From contig NZ_JACHKT010000023.1 in NCBI RefSeq assembly GCF_014204325.1, forward strand, positions 29,697 to 93,696: a stretch of DNA of 64,000 bases. The letters run 5' to 3'. Each line of letters starts with the position of its first letter. The stretch's first letter is position 1. The notes under the pieces are model-generated. The model saw only the letters and a program-made list of their open reading frames with translations, made no database searches and had not been told where the DNA came from. Shown one piece after another: positions 44,594-53,978 of this stretch. The position numbers and the translations under genes are program-made. Source of the stretch: Arcicella rosea. GTDB lineage: Bacteria; Bacteroidota; Bacteroidia; Cytophagales; Spirosomataceae.

Positions 44594-46639
44594 TTAGAAA
44601 AACATTCCCACCGCCAAATCGAGTACTTTGATACCGATAAAAGGAATAATCACACCGCCAAGTCCGTAAATCAATAAGTTTCTTCTTAATAAAGCACTCG
44701 CTCCGATAGGCTTATAATCAACCCCTCTTAAAGCCAAAGGAATCAAAGCTGGAATAATAAGTGCATTAAAAATCACAGCCGATAAAATGGCACTTTCGGG
44801 CGAGTGTAAGTGCATAATATTCAAGCCTTGCAAACTTGGAATACTGGCAATAAACAAAGCTGGTACAATGGCAAAGTACTTAGCTACGTCGTTGGCGATA
44901 GAAAAAGTAGTGAGCGTACCACGAGTCATTAATAATTGTTTACCGATTTCTACAATTTCAATCAATTTCGTTGGGTCATTGTCCAAATCCACCATATTTC
45001 CCGCTTCTTTAGCAGCCACCGTTCCAGAGTTCATGGCTACACCTACATCAGACTGAGCCAAAGCTGGGGCATCGTTTGTACCGTCGCCCATCATCGCTAC
45101 CAATTTTCCACTGGCTTGCTCGGCTTTAATATAATTCATTTTATCTTCTGGTTTTGCTTCAGCGATAAAATCATCTACGCCTGCTTTTTCAGCAATGTAC
45201 TTGGCTGTCAAAGGATTATCACCTGTCACCATTACCGTTTTAATACCCATTTTTCTCAAACGTTCAAAACGTTCTTGAATGCCTACTTTGATAATATCTT
45301 GCAATTCGATAACGCCCAACACTTTTTCATTTTGAGTTACGACCAAAGGCGTACCGCCATTACTGGCAATAAATTTTACTTTGTCAGCAATTTCGGATGG
45401 AAAAGTATTTCCTGCATTTTCAGCAAGGTTTTTCATCGAATCAAAAGCACCTTTACGAATACGAGTACCATTCGGTAAATTCACACCCGACGAACGAGTT
45501 TCTGCCGTGAATTTTATCAGTTCAACATCATTTTGCAAAGTGGGAATTTTCAAACCGTGACTACCTGCCAATTCAATGATAGACTTACCTTCGGGCGTAT
45601 CATCTGCTAATGAACTTAATACTACGGCATTCATAAAAGTCTTGTTGTCTGTGCCATTCGCAGCGTAAAAATTGGTTGCTTTTCGGTTTCCAATCGTAAT
45701 TGTTCCCGTTTTATCCAACAACAACACATCTATATCTCCAGCCGTTTCTACGGCTTTTCCCGATTTAGTAATTACGTTGGCACGTAAAGCTCTGTCCATC
45801 CCAGCAATCCCAATTGCAGACAATAAACCGCCGATAGTAGTAGGAATCAAGCAGACAAAAAGTGAGATAAAAGCGGCAATCGTAATCGGCGTATTGGCGT
45901 AATCTGCAAAAGGTTTGAGGGCTACGCAAACGATGATAAAAATTAAAGTAAAGCCTGCCAAGAGTATCGTAAGAGCAATTTCATTCGGTGTTTTTTGGCG
46001 AGATGCACCTTCTACCAAAGCAATCATTTTATCCAAAAAACTCTCGCCCGGTTCGGTCGTAACGATTACTTTGATTTTATCAGAAAGTACTTTTGTACCA
46101 CCCGTTACCGAAGATTTATCGCCACCCGACTCACGAATGACTGGAGCAGATTCTCCCGTAATCGCAGACTCATCAATCGTTGCTAAACCTTCGATAATTT
46201 CGCCATCAGTTGGGATTGTGTCGCCTGCTTCGCAGACAAACACATCTCCTTTTCTGAGTTGGGCAGAATTTACGATTTGAATTTCGTTCAAATACATTTC
46301 ACCTACTTGTTTGATGACTTTTGCAGGTGTTTCTTCTCGGGTTTTACGCAAAGAATCTGCTTGAGCTTTACCTCTTGCTTCTGCGATGGCTTCGGCAAAA
46401 TTGGCAAACAAAAGGGTTAGAAATAAGATGATTAAAACCGTTAGATTATAAGCGAATGAACCTTGATCTGTATGATTGATGCTATAAATCGTAACGAATA
46501 ACATCACAAGCGTTCCTAATTCAACCGTGAACATCACTGGGTTTCGGAACATTATTTTTGGATTTAGTTTGACAAATGAAGCAGCGAAGGCTTCTTTCAC
46601 TAAATCCGCTTGGAAAAGCGAAGTTGGTTGGGTTTTCAT
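44594..46639 (-). CDS. kdpB: Potassium-transporting ATPase ATP-binding subunit KdpB
   Basis: A 681-residue P-type ATPase subunit of the high-affinity K+ uptake complex. It shows [25 protein letters not shown] (actuator), [14 protein letters not shown] (phosphorylation Asp), the nucleotide-binding domain with [10 protein letters not shown] and RKGAF, and [25 protein letters not shown] with the hinge motif. It has seven hydrophobic segments. Length and order match KdpB. Energy from ATP hydrolysis drives K+ through KdpA. The gene lies 139 bp downstream of kdpA, with heptameric repeats in the gap. Confidence 0.98.
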   Translation of the reverse strand: MKTQPTSLFQADLVKEAFAASFVKLNPKIMFRNPVMFTVELGTLVMLFVTIYSINHTDQGSFAYNLTVLIILFLTLLFANFAEAIAEARGKAQADSLRKTREETPAKVIKQVGEMYLNEIQIVNSAQLRKGDVFVCEAGDTIPTDGEIIEGLATIDESAITGESAPVIRESGGDKSSVTGGTKVLSDKIKVIVTTEPGESFLDKMIALVEGASRQKTPNEIALTILLAGFTLIFIIVCVALKPFADYANTPITIAAFISLFVCLIPTTIGGLLSAIGIAGMDRALRANVITKSGKAVETAGDIDVLLLDKTGTITIGNRKATNFYAANGTDNKTFMNAVVLSSLADDTPEGKSIIELAGSHGLKIPTLQNDVELIKFTAETRSSGVNLPNGTRIRKGAFDSMKNLAENAGNTFPSEIADKVKFIASNGGTPLVVTQNEKVLGVIELQDIIKVGIQERFERLRKMGIKTVMVTGDNPLTAKYIAEKAGVDDFIAEAKPEDKMNYIKAEQASGKLVAMMGDGTNDAPALAQSDVGVAMNSGTVAAKEAGNMVDLDNDPTKLIEIVEIGKQLLMTRGTLTTFSIANDVAKYFAIVPALFIASIPSLQGLNIMHLHSPESAILSAVIFNALIIPALIPLALRGVDYKPIGASALLRRNLLIYGLGGVIIPFIGIKVLDLAVGMFF

Positions 46640-46644
46640 ATAAT

Positions 46645-46800
46645 TGCATTCAGCTTTCGGCTTTCAGACATCAGCTTTTTTGATGAGATTTGAGCTTGAG
46701 CATGATTCTTTAATTGAATGATTGTTGATTTTACAGCGGCTTTCGGTAGCAAATATTTAAAATCCGATAGCCGAAAGCCTATACCCGAAAGCCATTAAAA
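46645..46800. repeat. Heptameric repeats in the kdpA-kdpB spacer
   Basis: Heptads TTCAGCT, TTCGGCT, TTCAGAC, ATCAGCT at 46650-46678 and CCGATAG, CCGAAAG, CCTATAC, CCGAAAG, CCATT at 46762-46796, the latter overlapping the last kdpA codons. The two runs are roughly inverse complements. Confidence 0.6.
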
Positions 46801-48482
46801 TATTCCGCAATCGGTCCCAAGGTCAATGCTGGGAAGAATGATAAGGCTGCTACGATAAAAATTACGGCAAAGACCATCAAACCAAAAGTACCTGTATCGG
46901 TTTTTAAAGTACCTGCACTTTCAGGAATGTACTTTTTATTGGCTAAAATTCCTGCAATGGCTACGGGGCCGATGATAGGTAAAAATCTACTCAATACCAT
47001 CACGATACCGCAACTGATATTCCACCAAAGCGTATTGTCGCCCAAGCCTTCAAAGCCAGAACCGTTGTTGGCTGCCGAAGAAGTATATTCATACAACATT
47101 TCTGAAAATCCGTGAAAAGAAGGATTATTCAACCAACCAATCTCTGGATTTTTTACAAAAATGAAAGACGATAAAGCCGTAGCTCCCAAAATCATCAGCG
47201 GATGCAATAGAGCGATAATCGTAGCAATTTTCATTTCTCTTGCTTCGATTTTTTTACCCAAAAACTCAGGAGTTCGTCCGACCATCAAACCAGAAATAAA
47301 TACGGCGATGATGATAAAAACATAGAAGTTCAAGAAGCCAACGCCAACACCGCCATACAAAGCGTTAATCATCATGCCCAAAAGCGTAAACATTCCCGTC
47401 AGTGGCGTAAAGCTATCGTGCATGGCATTCACAGAACCGTTTGAAGTAACCGTAGTGGCTATACCCCAATAAGCAGAAGCGGCAGAACCAAAACGTACTT
47501 CTTTACCTTCCATGCTACCCATTTGTTGCGTAATTCCCATTCGCTCAATGGCGGTATTGCCATTCATTTCTAAATAAATAGAAGGTATCAAGAACAGAAG
47601 GAAACCTAAAGTCATTACACCAAAAATGGTGTAGGCTAATTTTTTACGTTTGAGATAATAGCCCAAAGCAAAGACCATCGCTATCGGAATCAAGATAATA
47701 CTCCCTACTTCTACGATATTGGTTAGATAATTGGGGTTTTCGAGTGGGTGAGCAGAGTTTACGCCAAAGTAACCACCGCCATTTGTCCCGATTTGTTTAA
47801 TGCCAATCATGGCAGCGGCTGGGCCACGAGAAACCTGTACAGTATCGCCTTGCATTGAAATAAAAGAAGCTTTTCCTTCTACGTTCATGGGCGTTCCATT
47901 GAACAAAGTAACTAAGGCAACGACTAATGAAAGTGGCAATAAAATACGAGTACAAGATTTCAAGAAGTAATTGTAAAAGTTACCTAATTTGTCGGTGGTG
48001 CGTTCTTTCATGGCATTAAAAACCATCGCACAAACCGCCATTCCTGCTCCTGCGGAGATAAATTGGAATAAAGTCAAACAAGCGATTTGCCCTAAGTACG
48101 ACATTCCACTTTCGCCAGAGTAATGTTGCAAATTGGTATTCGCTAAAAAGGAAATGGCAGTATTAAAAGCCAAATCTGCCGACATCGAAGGGTTGCCATC
48201 TGGATTCCACGGCAACCAGCCTTGGTTCATCAAAATAAACATTGCCCATAAAAACCAGAGTAAATTGATGGTTAGCAGAGCGGTAAGATGTTGCTTCCAA
48301 GTCATTTCCTGTTTAGGATTGATGCCCGAAATTTGGAAGAAAAGTTTTTCGATAGGATTAAAAACGGTATCCAGAAAAGTAGCTTCTCCACCAAAAACTT
48401 TGGCGATATATTTCCCCAACGGAATAGCACAAACGACGGTGAGGATAAACGTGAGGATTACTCCTAAGATTTCAGTATTCAT
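46779..48482 (-). CDS. kdpA: Potassium-transporting ATPase channel subunit KdpA
   Basis: A 567-residue inner-membrane protein with ten or more hydrophobic segments, the K+-translocating subunit. It has the four pore-loop repeats of the SKT superfamily: AFNTAISFLANTNLQHYSGE, IKQIGTNGGGYFGVNSAHPLENP, SAYWGIATTVTSNGSVNAMHDSF and the last YEYTSSAANNGSGFEGL, each matching the selectivity-filter segment of KdpA. The start at 48482 lies 3 bp after the kdpF stop codon, so the two are translationally linked. Confidence 0.98.
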   Translation of the reverse strand: MNTEILGVILTFILTVVCAIPLGKYIAKVFGGEATFLDTVFNPIEKLFFQISGINPKQEMTWKQHLTALLTINLLWFLWAMFILMNQGWLPWNPDGNPSMSADLAFNTAISFLANTNLQHYSGESGMSYLGQIACLTLFQFISAGAGMAVCAMVFNAMKERTTDKLGNFYNYFLKSCTRILLPLSLVVALVTLFNGTPMNVEGKASFISMQGDTVQVSRGPAAAMIGIKQIGTNGGGYFGVNSAHPLENPNYLTNIVEVGSIILIPIAMVFALGYYLKRKKLAYTIFGVMTLGFLLFLIPSIYLEMNGNTAIERMGITQQMGSMEGKEVRFGSAASAYWGIATTVTSNGSVNAMHDSFTPLTGMFTLLGMMINALYGGVGVGFLNFYVFIIIAVFISGLMVGRTPEFLGKKIEAREMKIATIIALLHPLMILGATALSSFIFVKNPEIGWLNNPSFHGFSEMLYEYTSSAANNGSGFEGLGDNTLWWNISCGIVMVLSRFLPIIGPVAIAGILANKKYIPESAGTLKTDTGTFGLMVFAVIFIVAALSFFPALTLGPIAEYFNGFRV

Positions 48483-48485
48483 TTT

Positions 48486-48566
48486 TTAGAATTTTTCAGG
48501 TTTTAACAAAACATAACACAAGTAGCCAAACACGGCAATTGATAGAGCAAAGAGGGCTGTCATCAT
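48486..48566 (-). CDS. kdpF: Potassium-transporting ATPase small subunit KdpF
   Basis: A 26-residue single-helix membrane peptide, MMTALFALSIAVFGYLCYVL followed by LKPEKF. One hydrophobic segment followed by a terminal PEKF is the KdpF pattern. KdpF stabilises the KdpABC complex. Two consecutive ATG codons (48566 and 48563) are available. It directly precedes kdpA (3 bp) and marks the 5' end of the kdp operon. Confidence 0.9.
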   Translation of the reverse strand: MMTALFALSIAVFGYLCYVLLKPEKF

Positions 48567-48797
48567 GATTCTACAAGAATCTTTCGATTCGTTTAAGGTT
48601 AAATGTTTTCAAAAAAATCAATGGCTTTAAAAAAGAAAGCAAAGCACAAAAGCCCAGCGAGTAAAAGAAGGATTGTTATCATCGTTTTAATTATTTGTTC
48701 GATGACCTTATGCCAAAATATAAGCCAAGAAAAAAGAAAAGGGTGTTACTTGTTGAAAATCAATACAATAGAGAATTGTGGGTGTTTTGGGGAAATA

Positions 48798-48826
48798 AAA
48801 AACCCTTCCAAAATGGAAGGGTTTTT
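48798..48826. terminator. Bidirectional terminator between the NtrC-type gene and kdpF
   Basis: Perfect stem AAAAACCCTTCC / GGAAGGGTTTTT with loop AAAAT. It should stop transcripts from the regulator gene, so kdpF needs its own promoter. Confidence 0.8.
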
Positions 48827-48888
48827 GTCAGAATGGAAAGGGGTTTGGAATTTGGATTTGTGGTTTCGGATTGGGGATTTTGTTTGTT

Positions 48889-48928
48889 TTTTCAATAGGG
48901 TCGGGTTTAAACCCGACCCTATTGAAAA
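48889..48928. repeat. 40-bp perfect palindrome
   Basis: Each arm is TTTTCAATAGGGTCGGGTTT and its exact complement, meeting at TTTAAA without a loop. T and A runs at the ends would also let it act as a terminator. Likely a dispersed palindromic element. Confidence 0.75.
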
Positions 48929-48984
48929 TATATCCTTAACCCAGAATTTCTGAGCTTTGACTCACCTAAACTGCATTCCAACTC

Positions 48985-49160
48985 ACTTTTTCCGAGTACC
49001 AATACAGAAAAAGCGAGTTGCTATACAGAAATGTTGATTTACAAGGCTGGATTTATGAGTACCAATACAGTTTTTGTGAGCTGGTACTCACAAAAGTGGA
49101 CTTCTTACTCACAGAAATGGAGATGCAATACAGAAATTGTGAGTTAAGACTCGGTTTTGC
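48985..49160. repeat. Tract of diverged short repeats
   Basis: GAGTACCAATACAG occurs at 48994 and 49057. ATACAGAAA recurs at about 49003, 49023 and 49130. ACTCACAAAAGTGGA and ACTCACAGAAATGGA are near-copies. GTGAGYTRRKACTC-like segments repeat near 49077 and 49138. No reading frame explains them. Confidence 0.5.
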
Positions 49161-49182
49161 TGTATTAGTGTGCGTATTTTGT

Positions 49183-49247
49183 AACTCATGGCATGACTGA
49201 GGGTGTGTTTTATTGATACAAATGATTGTTGAGTCATGCCATGAGTT
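49183..49247. repeat. Inverted repeat with 16-bp perfect arms
   Basis: AACTCATGGCATGACT (49183-49198) and its complement (49232-49247) around a 33-nt loop, just past the NtrC-type regulator stop codon. The right arm differs by one base from the arm of the hairpin at 43916-43950. Confidence 0.6.
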
Positions 49248-49274
49248 TTGGGAGGACCGAATTGGAAACTCGAC

Positions 49275-50606
49275 TTACGAAATATTGTATTCTTCAATCT
49301 TACGATAAAGCGTTGTTAAACCTATGTTCAAAAGTCGGGCGGTTTCGGTTTTGTTGCCTTTGGTGTGTTGCAATACTTTTTGAATATGTTGCTTTTCGAT
49401 GCTATGTAAATCGAAAGAATTGAGGATGTTAGCAGATAAATTTTCAGCAGGAAACTGAATGTTAATCGGTAAGCTTTCTACGGTTAAGTGTCCGTTTTCA
49501 TTCAAAATAATAGTTCTTTCAATCACATTTCTGAGTTCACGGATGTTTCCTTGCCAGTTATAATTATTTAACTTTTCAAGAAAATCTTCTTGTAAATCAG
49601 CTATCGTAATATTGAATTTTTTAGCAAAATCTTTGGCAAAAAAACGAGCCATTACTTCAATATCAGTCTTGCGTTCACGAAGTGGTGGCAAAGCAATCTG
49701 AAAAACAGAAAGTCTATAAAACAAATCCGAGCGAAAATGTCCTTCGTTGGCTTCTTTGCTTAAATCACGATTCGTCGCCGAAATAATCCGTACATCTACT
49801 TTTATCAATTTGGTGTCGCCTACTTTGATAAACGTTCCCGTTTCTAATACTCTTAGTAATTTAGCTTGCAAATCCAGCGACATTTCCCCGATTTCGTCTA
49901 AGAAAATCGTTCCTCCATCTGCTTCTTCAAACAAACCTTTTTTATCTTTGTTCGCCCCAGTAAAAGCACCAGCTTTATGTCCGAACAATTCCGATTCCAG
50001 AATTTCTCTGGAAAAAGTAGCACAGTTTACCGCCACAAAGTTTTTTGAAGCTCTTTTACTTTCTTGGTGAATGGCGTTGGCAAATACTTCTTTTCCTGTA
50101 CCTGTTTCGCCTGTTAGTAAAACGGTGGTGTCGGTTTTTGCTACTTTTTGGGCTAAACTGATGACTTCTTTAATCTGTTTAGATTTCCCCAAAACCTTTT
50201 CAAAACCTTGACTTTTAGGCAGAATAATTGGCGACTGATTTTGTACTTTTTCCATCGCCAAACTTAACATCGGCAATATTTTTTCGTTATCGTCGCCTTT
50301 TACTAAATAATCAAAAGCCCCATTTTTCATGGCTTTGATGCCGTCTTGAATCGTTCCGTAGGCAGTCATTACAATGATTTCGAGGTTTGGAAATTTCTCT
50401 TTAAACTTTTGGGTAAAGTCAACGCCATTTCCGTCGGGCAATTTTACATCAGAAAGTACTACTTGAATCGCTTGATTTTCAAGGATTTTCCACGCAGATT
50501 TTAAGTCGCCTACTTCCCAAACCGTATAATCTTCCAACTCAATAATTCGCTTGAGTAATCCTCTTAACTGTTTTTCGTCATCAATAATCAGTACTGTTCC
50601 TTTCAT
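49275..50606 (-). CDS. NtrC-family sigma-54-dependent response regulator
   Basis: A 443-residue regulator with receiver domain (1-~120, phospho-acceptor Asp in VLSDVKLPDGNG), a sigma-54 interaction AAA+ domain (about 138-370) with Walker A GETGTGKE, the sigma-54 contact loop GAFTGA and the conserved GTIFLDEIGEM, and a C-terminal Fis-type helix-turn-helix (KTETARLLNIGLTTLYRKIEEY). It would activate sigma-54 promoters when phosphorylated. It stands upstream of kdpFABC on the same strand, and the kinase at 39659-41341 ends the cluster, so it may replace KdpE. A -24/-12 site near kdpF was not identified by eye. Confidence 0.92.
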   Translation of the reverse strand: MKGTVLIIDDEKQLRGLLKRIIELEDYTVWEVGDLKSAWKILENQAIQVVLSDVKLPDGNGVDFTQKFKEKFPNLEIIVMTAYGTIQDGIKAMKNGAFDYLVKGDDNEKILPMLSLAMEKVQNQSPIILPKSQGFEKVLGKSKQIKEVISLAQKVAKTDTTVLLTGETGTGKEVFANAIHQESKRASKNFVAVNCATFSREILESELFGHKAGAFTGANKDKKGLFEEADGGTIFLDEIGEMSLDLQAKLLRVLETGTFIKVGDTKLIKVDVRIISATNRDLSKEANEGHFRSDLFYRLSVFQIALPPLRERKTDIEVMARFFAKDFAKKFNITIADLQEDFLEKLNNYNWQGNIRELRNVIERTIILNENGHLTVESLPINIQFPAENLSANILNSFDLHSIEKQHIQKVLQHTKGNKTETARLLNIGLTTLYRKIEEYNIS

Positions 50607-50874
50607 CTTAGCTTAATTTCTACTGCCATACTGGCTTTATCTTCGGCTAAATTAGTAGATGTTTTAGGAAATATTGCATTTCAAGTCATCATCTTCGCTT
50701 TGGCAAATTTCAATACCATGCCTTGTCTGGTTTTAAGACAGCAATTCAATGTATCAATTATTAATAAAGTAATGAAATATGTAAATTTGACAAGAAATGA
50801 GTAGCTTGTTTAAATAATACGTGTTTGCTTTTGATTTATGAACAAACTACTGAGTACAACAAAATGAAAATTAT

Positions 50875-52998
50875 ATGCAAAAAATTTACTTGTCCTTGGC
50901 GTTTTTGGCAACTGCCCTATTAACCGCTGCTTATTTACCTGAGCAAGATAATCCTTCCAACGAAAATACTGGTTGGACGGAGTATTTGGGTGGTCCAGAA
51001 CGGAATCATTATTCTAGCCTGACACAAATTAATAAAAGTAATCTTAATCAATTAAAAGTTGCTTGGGAATATCACACGCTAGATTCTGGACAAGTTCAAT
51101 GTAATCCAATTATCGTAAATGGAATACTTTATGCAGTAACGGCAACCAATAAACTTTTTGCTTTGGATGCTGCCACAGGCAAAGAATTATGGACATTTAC
51201 CAATTCAGGAAGTGGTGCTTTAAACACCAATCGTGGGGTTACTTATTGGGAAAGTAAAGATAAAAATGATACAGATGTACCAAGAATCATCTTTGCATTA
51301 GGCTCTTTTTTATATGCTGTTGATGCTAAAACAGGAGAGAAAATCAACACTTTTGGCGACAATGGAAAAGTAAGTTTGAAAGAAGGTTTGGGCAGTACTG
51401 CAGTGAATAAATTCGTGATTTCAAATACGCCCGGTACTTTATATGAAGATAATATTATCATGCCTTTACGTCTTTCGGAAGGAGCAGATGCTGCTTTGGG
51501 AAATGTTCAAGCATTTAATGTAAGAACAGGTAAGCTTTCTTGGGTTTTTCATACGATTCCGCATCCAAATGAATTTGGCTATAATACTTGGCCAAAGAAT
51601 ACTTATAAAAATACCGAAGTTGGCGGAGCAAATAACTGGTCGGGCATGGCTATCGACCGTAAAAGAGGGATTCTGTTTGTGCCAACTGGTTCGGCAGCTT
51701 CTGATTTTTATGGAGGAAATCGTAAAGGACAAAACCTTTTTGCCAATTGTTTAATTGCCCTCGACGCAAAAACGGGCAAAAGACTTTGGCATTTCCAGTT
51801 TGTTCATCATGATATTTGGGATAAAGATTTACCTGCACCTCCCAATTTGGTGACGATAAAACGGAATGGAAAAAGTATTGATGCAGTAGCACAAGTAACA
51901 AAATCTGGACACGTTTTTGTATTTGATAGAGTGACAGGAAAATCTTTATTTCCTATCAAAGAAACTCCTTTTCAAAAATCAAATATTCCAGAAGAAAGTA
52001 CTTGGCCAACACAGCCAATTCCAAGTTTGCCTGCTCCTTTTGCTCGACAAACAATTACGGAAGCAGACGTAAATCCATATTCTGACGAAAAAGAAACATT
52101 ACTTAAAACTATCAAAACAGCTCAAAAAGGAGTATTTCAACCACTTGGTTTAAAAGAAACTTTGGTGTATCCTGGAGCAGATGGAGGTGCAGAATGGGGC
52201 GGTGCAGCCGTTGACCCTGATGGAATTATGTATGTAAATGCCAACGAAATGGCTTGGCTATTCAGCCTAAAACCGACGCCAAAAGCGGATGAGTTAGCTC
52301 ATTTAAGCAAAGGACAAAAACTTTATGCAAGTACTTGTTTGGTTTGTCACGGAAAAGACCTCAAAGGAAATCCTAGTAGTGGCTATCCATCTTTAGTGAA
52401 TATTTCTGAAAAAAAAGACCGTGAATATGTTTCAAAAATTGTTACTTCGGGCAAAGGGATGATGCCCGGTTTTGGACATTTATCAAATACCGACCGACAA
52501 GCTTTAGTTGCGTTTCTATTTGGTGATGAAAAAGTAGAAGCAAGTACTGAAAGTACCAAAGAGAAAACGCCTTTTATTCCTTATCAATTTAATGGTTATC
52601 ATAAATTTATCGACGCTAAAGGTTATCCGGGTATTCGTCCGCCTTGGGGAACACTTACTGCCATCGACTTAAACACAGGTAAACATCTTTGGCAAAAACC
52701 ATTTGGCGAATATCCAGAATTAAAGGCAAAAGGTATTCCAACAACTGGTTCAGAAAATTATGGTGGACCAGTGGTTACAGCAAGTGGTTTACTTTTTATC
52801 GCTGCTACCAAAGATGGAATGTTTAGAATTTTTGATAAGAAAACTGGTGATATTCTATGGGAAACAAAATTGCCCGCAGCAGGTTTTGCCACACCAAGTA
52901 CTTACCTATTGAAAGGAAAACAATACATCGTTATCGCTTGTGGTGGCACTAAATTAGGCACAAAAAAAGGAGATAGTTACATCGCTTTTTCTTTATAA
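50875..52998 (+). CDS. PQQ-dependent dehydrogenase with fused cytochrome c domain
   Basis: A 707-residue exported quinoprotein. After a signal sequence (MQKIYLSLAFLATALLTAAYL) a beta-propeller of PQQ-dehydrogenase repeats (WEYHTLDSGQ, LFALDAATGKELW, GNVQAFNVRTGKLSWVFHTIP) runs to about residue 470. A cytochrome c insert holds CLVCH (488-492) with Met ligand candidates in MMPGF. The last propeller blades (PPWGTLTAIDLNTGKHLWQ) close the fold. It oxidises sugars or alcohols in the periplasm and passes electrons to its own haem. The glucose/sorbosone type is suggested but not certain. No PQQ biosynthesis genes are in the window, so the cofactor is made elsewhere or taken up. Confidence 0.88.
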   Translation: MQKIYLSLAFLATALLTAAYLPEQDNPSNENTGWTEYLGGPERNHYSSLTQINKSNLNQLKVAWEYHTLDSGQVQCNPIIVNGILYAVTATNKLFALDAATGKELWTFTNSGSGALNTNRGVTYWESKDKNDTDVPRIIFALGSFLYAVDAKTGEKINTFGDNGKVSLKEGLGSTAVNKFVISNTPGTLYEDNIIMPLRLSEGADAALGNVQAFNVRTGKLSWVFHTIPHPNEFGYNTWPKNTYKNTEVGGANNWSGMAIDRKRGILFVPTGSAASDFYGGNRKGQNLFANCLIALDAKTGKRLWHFQFVHHDIWDKDLPAPPNLVTIKRNGKSIDAVAQVTKSGHVFVFDRVTGKSLFPIKETPFQKSNIPEESTWPTQPIPSLPAPFARQTITEADVNPYSDEKETLLKTIKTAQKGVFQPLGLKETLVYPGADGGAEWGGAAVDPDGIMYVNANEMAWLFSLKPTPKADELAHLSKGQKLYASTCLVCHGKDLKGNPSSGYPSLVNISEKKDREYVSKIVTSGKGMMPGFGHLSNTDRQALVAFLFGDEKVEASTESTKEKTPFIPYQFNGYHKFIDAKGYPGIRPPWGTLTAIDLNTGKHLWQKPFGEYPELKAKGIPTTGSENYGGPVVTASGLLFIAATKDGMFRIFDKKTGDILWETKLPAAGFATPSTYLLKGKQYIVIACGGTKLGTKKGDSYIAFSL

Positions 52999-53041
52999 AA
53001 TACTTAACAATATCGTCAGCATTGTTTATTTCATCAAATGT

Positions 53042-53090
53042 AAATCCAGTCTTTGGCTATTTCAAAATGGTTAAAGACTGGATTTGTTTT
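53042..53090 (+). terminator. Terminator after the PQQ dehydrogenase gene
   Basis: Stem AAATCCAGTCTTT / AAAGACTGGATTT with an 18-nt loop, followed by GTTTTG. It separates the dehydrogenase from the Crp/Fnr gene. The rest of the 330-bp gap holds nothing else recognised. Confidence 0.7.
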
Positions 53091-53328
53091 GAAACCTTAT
53101 TTTCTAAACTTATCTCAGAAGATTAGATTTTATAAAATTCATTAAAGCTTACACAAAAAACATTTTTTATTAAATCCATTTGCATAGAATACTGAAGCTC
53201 TTACCGTTTTTTCATTAAAGGGTCCAAATAAAAGCGATGAGATATGTCTTATTTCTCCACAATTATCCTCTAAAAAACAATTCATTGTAATATCTTTAGT
53301 GTCTCATTACTTTCACCCAACATTAGTT

Positions 53329-53964
53329 ATGCAAATTGATTTAAAATTTCTTCAAGAAAAATTCGGTAATATTTTTGAAAGTGAGTTGCTCAAAGAGCTG
53401 GCTCAAACTGGTAATTTTATGACGATTGAAGAGGGCTTTGTTTTGATGCGACCGGGTGGATATATTCGTTCTGTCCCCATTATTTTGCAGGGTTCTATCA
53501 AAATTCTCAGAAATGATAACGAAGGACGTGAGGCACTTTTATATTATTTGGGCGGAATGGATTCATGTGCGCTGTCGCTTACTTGTTGTCTTGACCGAAA
53601 AATGAGTGAAATTACGGCTATTGCCGAAGAAAAAACTACTTTAATCAGTGTTCCAGTCGAAAAAGTTGAAGAATGGATTACGAAATATTCTTCTTGGAAA
53701 CATTTTGTTTTTGCTACCTATCAAAAAAGATTTGAAGATTTGCTCAATGTGATTGACGATGTTGTTTTTCATAAACTTGATGAACGCCTCATAAAGCTTC
53801 TTCAAAGAAAGGTAAAACAAAGTGGAAATAATATTTTTAACATTACTCATGAAGAACTTGCCAATGAACTTGCTACATCAAGAGAAGTGATTTCTAGGCT
53901 TTTGAAGCAGTTAGAAAAGCTTGGAAAAGTAAAACTTTCAAGAAACAAAATAGAGCTCTGTTAA
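53329..53964 (+). CDS. Crp/Fnr-family regulator, probable regulator of the sulfur genes
   Basis: A 211-residue regulator from the ATG at 53329 (an upstream GTG at 53299 is less likely). The N-terminal cyclic-nucleotide-like beta-roll (about 15-115) carries Cys80, Cys86 and Cys87 in DSCALSLTCC and no iron-sulfur Cys cluster at the N-terminus as in Fnr. A dimerisation helix is followed by the helix-turn-helix HEELANELATSREVISRLLKQLEK. The recognition helix has Arg185, Glu186 and Arg190, the residues by which CRP reads TGTGA. The operator at 53979-53994 begins 15 bp after the stop codon, and identical-type sites stand before the sulfur genes at 5-9 kb. The cysteines might sense persulfide or redox state; this is inference. 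Confidence 0.85.
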   Translation: MQIDLKFLQEKFGNIFESELLKELAQTGNFMTIEEGFVLMRPGGYIRSVPIILQGSIKILRNDNEGREALLYYLGGMDSCALSLTCCLDRKMSEITAIAEEKTTLISVPVEKVEEWITKYSSWKHFVFATYQKRFEDLLNVIDDVVFHKLDERLIKLLQRKVKQSGNNIFNITHEELANELATSREVISRLLKQLEKLGKVKLSRNKIELC

Positions 53965-53978
53965 AATACAGTTTTCTA

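Larger units (their letters stand above)
48567..49274. other. Repeat- and hairpin-rich spacer upstream of kdpF
   Basis: About 700 bp without a convincing gene. It holds a terminator (48798-48826), a 40-bp perfect palindrome (48889-48928), a tract of diverged short repeats (48985-49160) and a long inverted repeat (49183-49247). The kdp promoter must lie in the left part (48567-48797). I found no convincing -24/-12 promoter by eye. Confidence 0.6.

Noticed and set aside
48711..48731. Possible sigma-54 (-24/-12) promoter upstream of kdpF on the minus strand (TTGGC ... TGGCA).
   Set aside because: The GG-to-GC spacing is 11, not 10, and the -12 element is not TTGC; not reported as a site.
48603..48953. 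A 116-codon plus-strand frame between the Kdp and NtrC genes.
   Set aside because: It runs through a perfect terminator and into the 40-bp palindrome, resembles no protein family I recognise, and lies in repeat-rich sequence.
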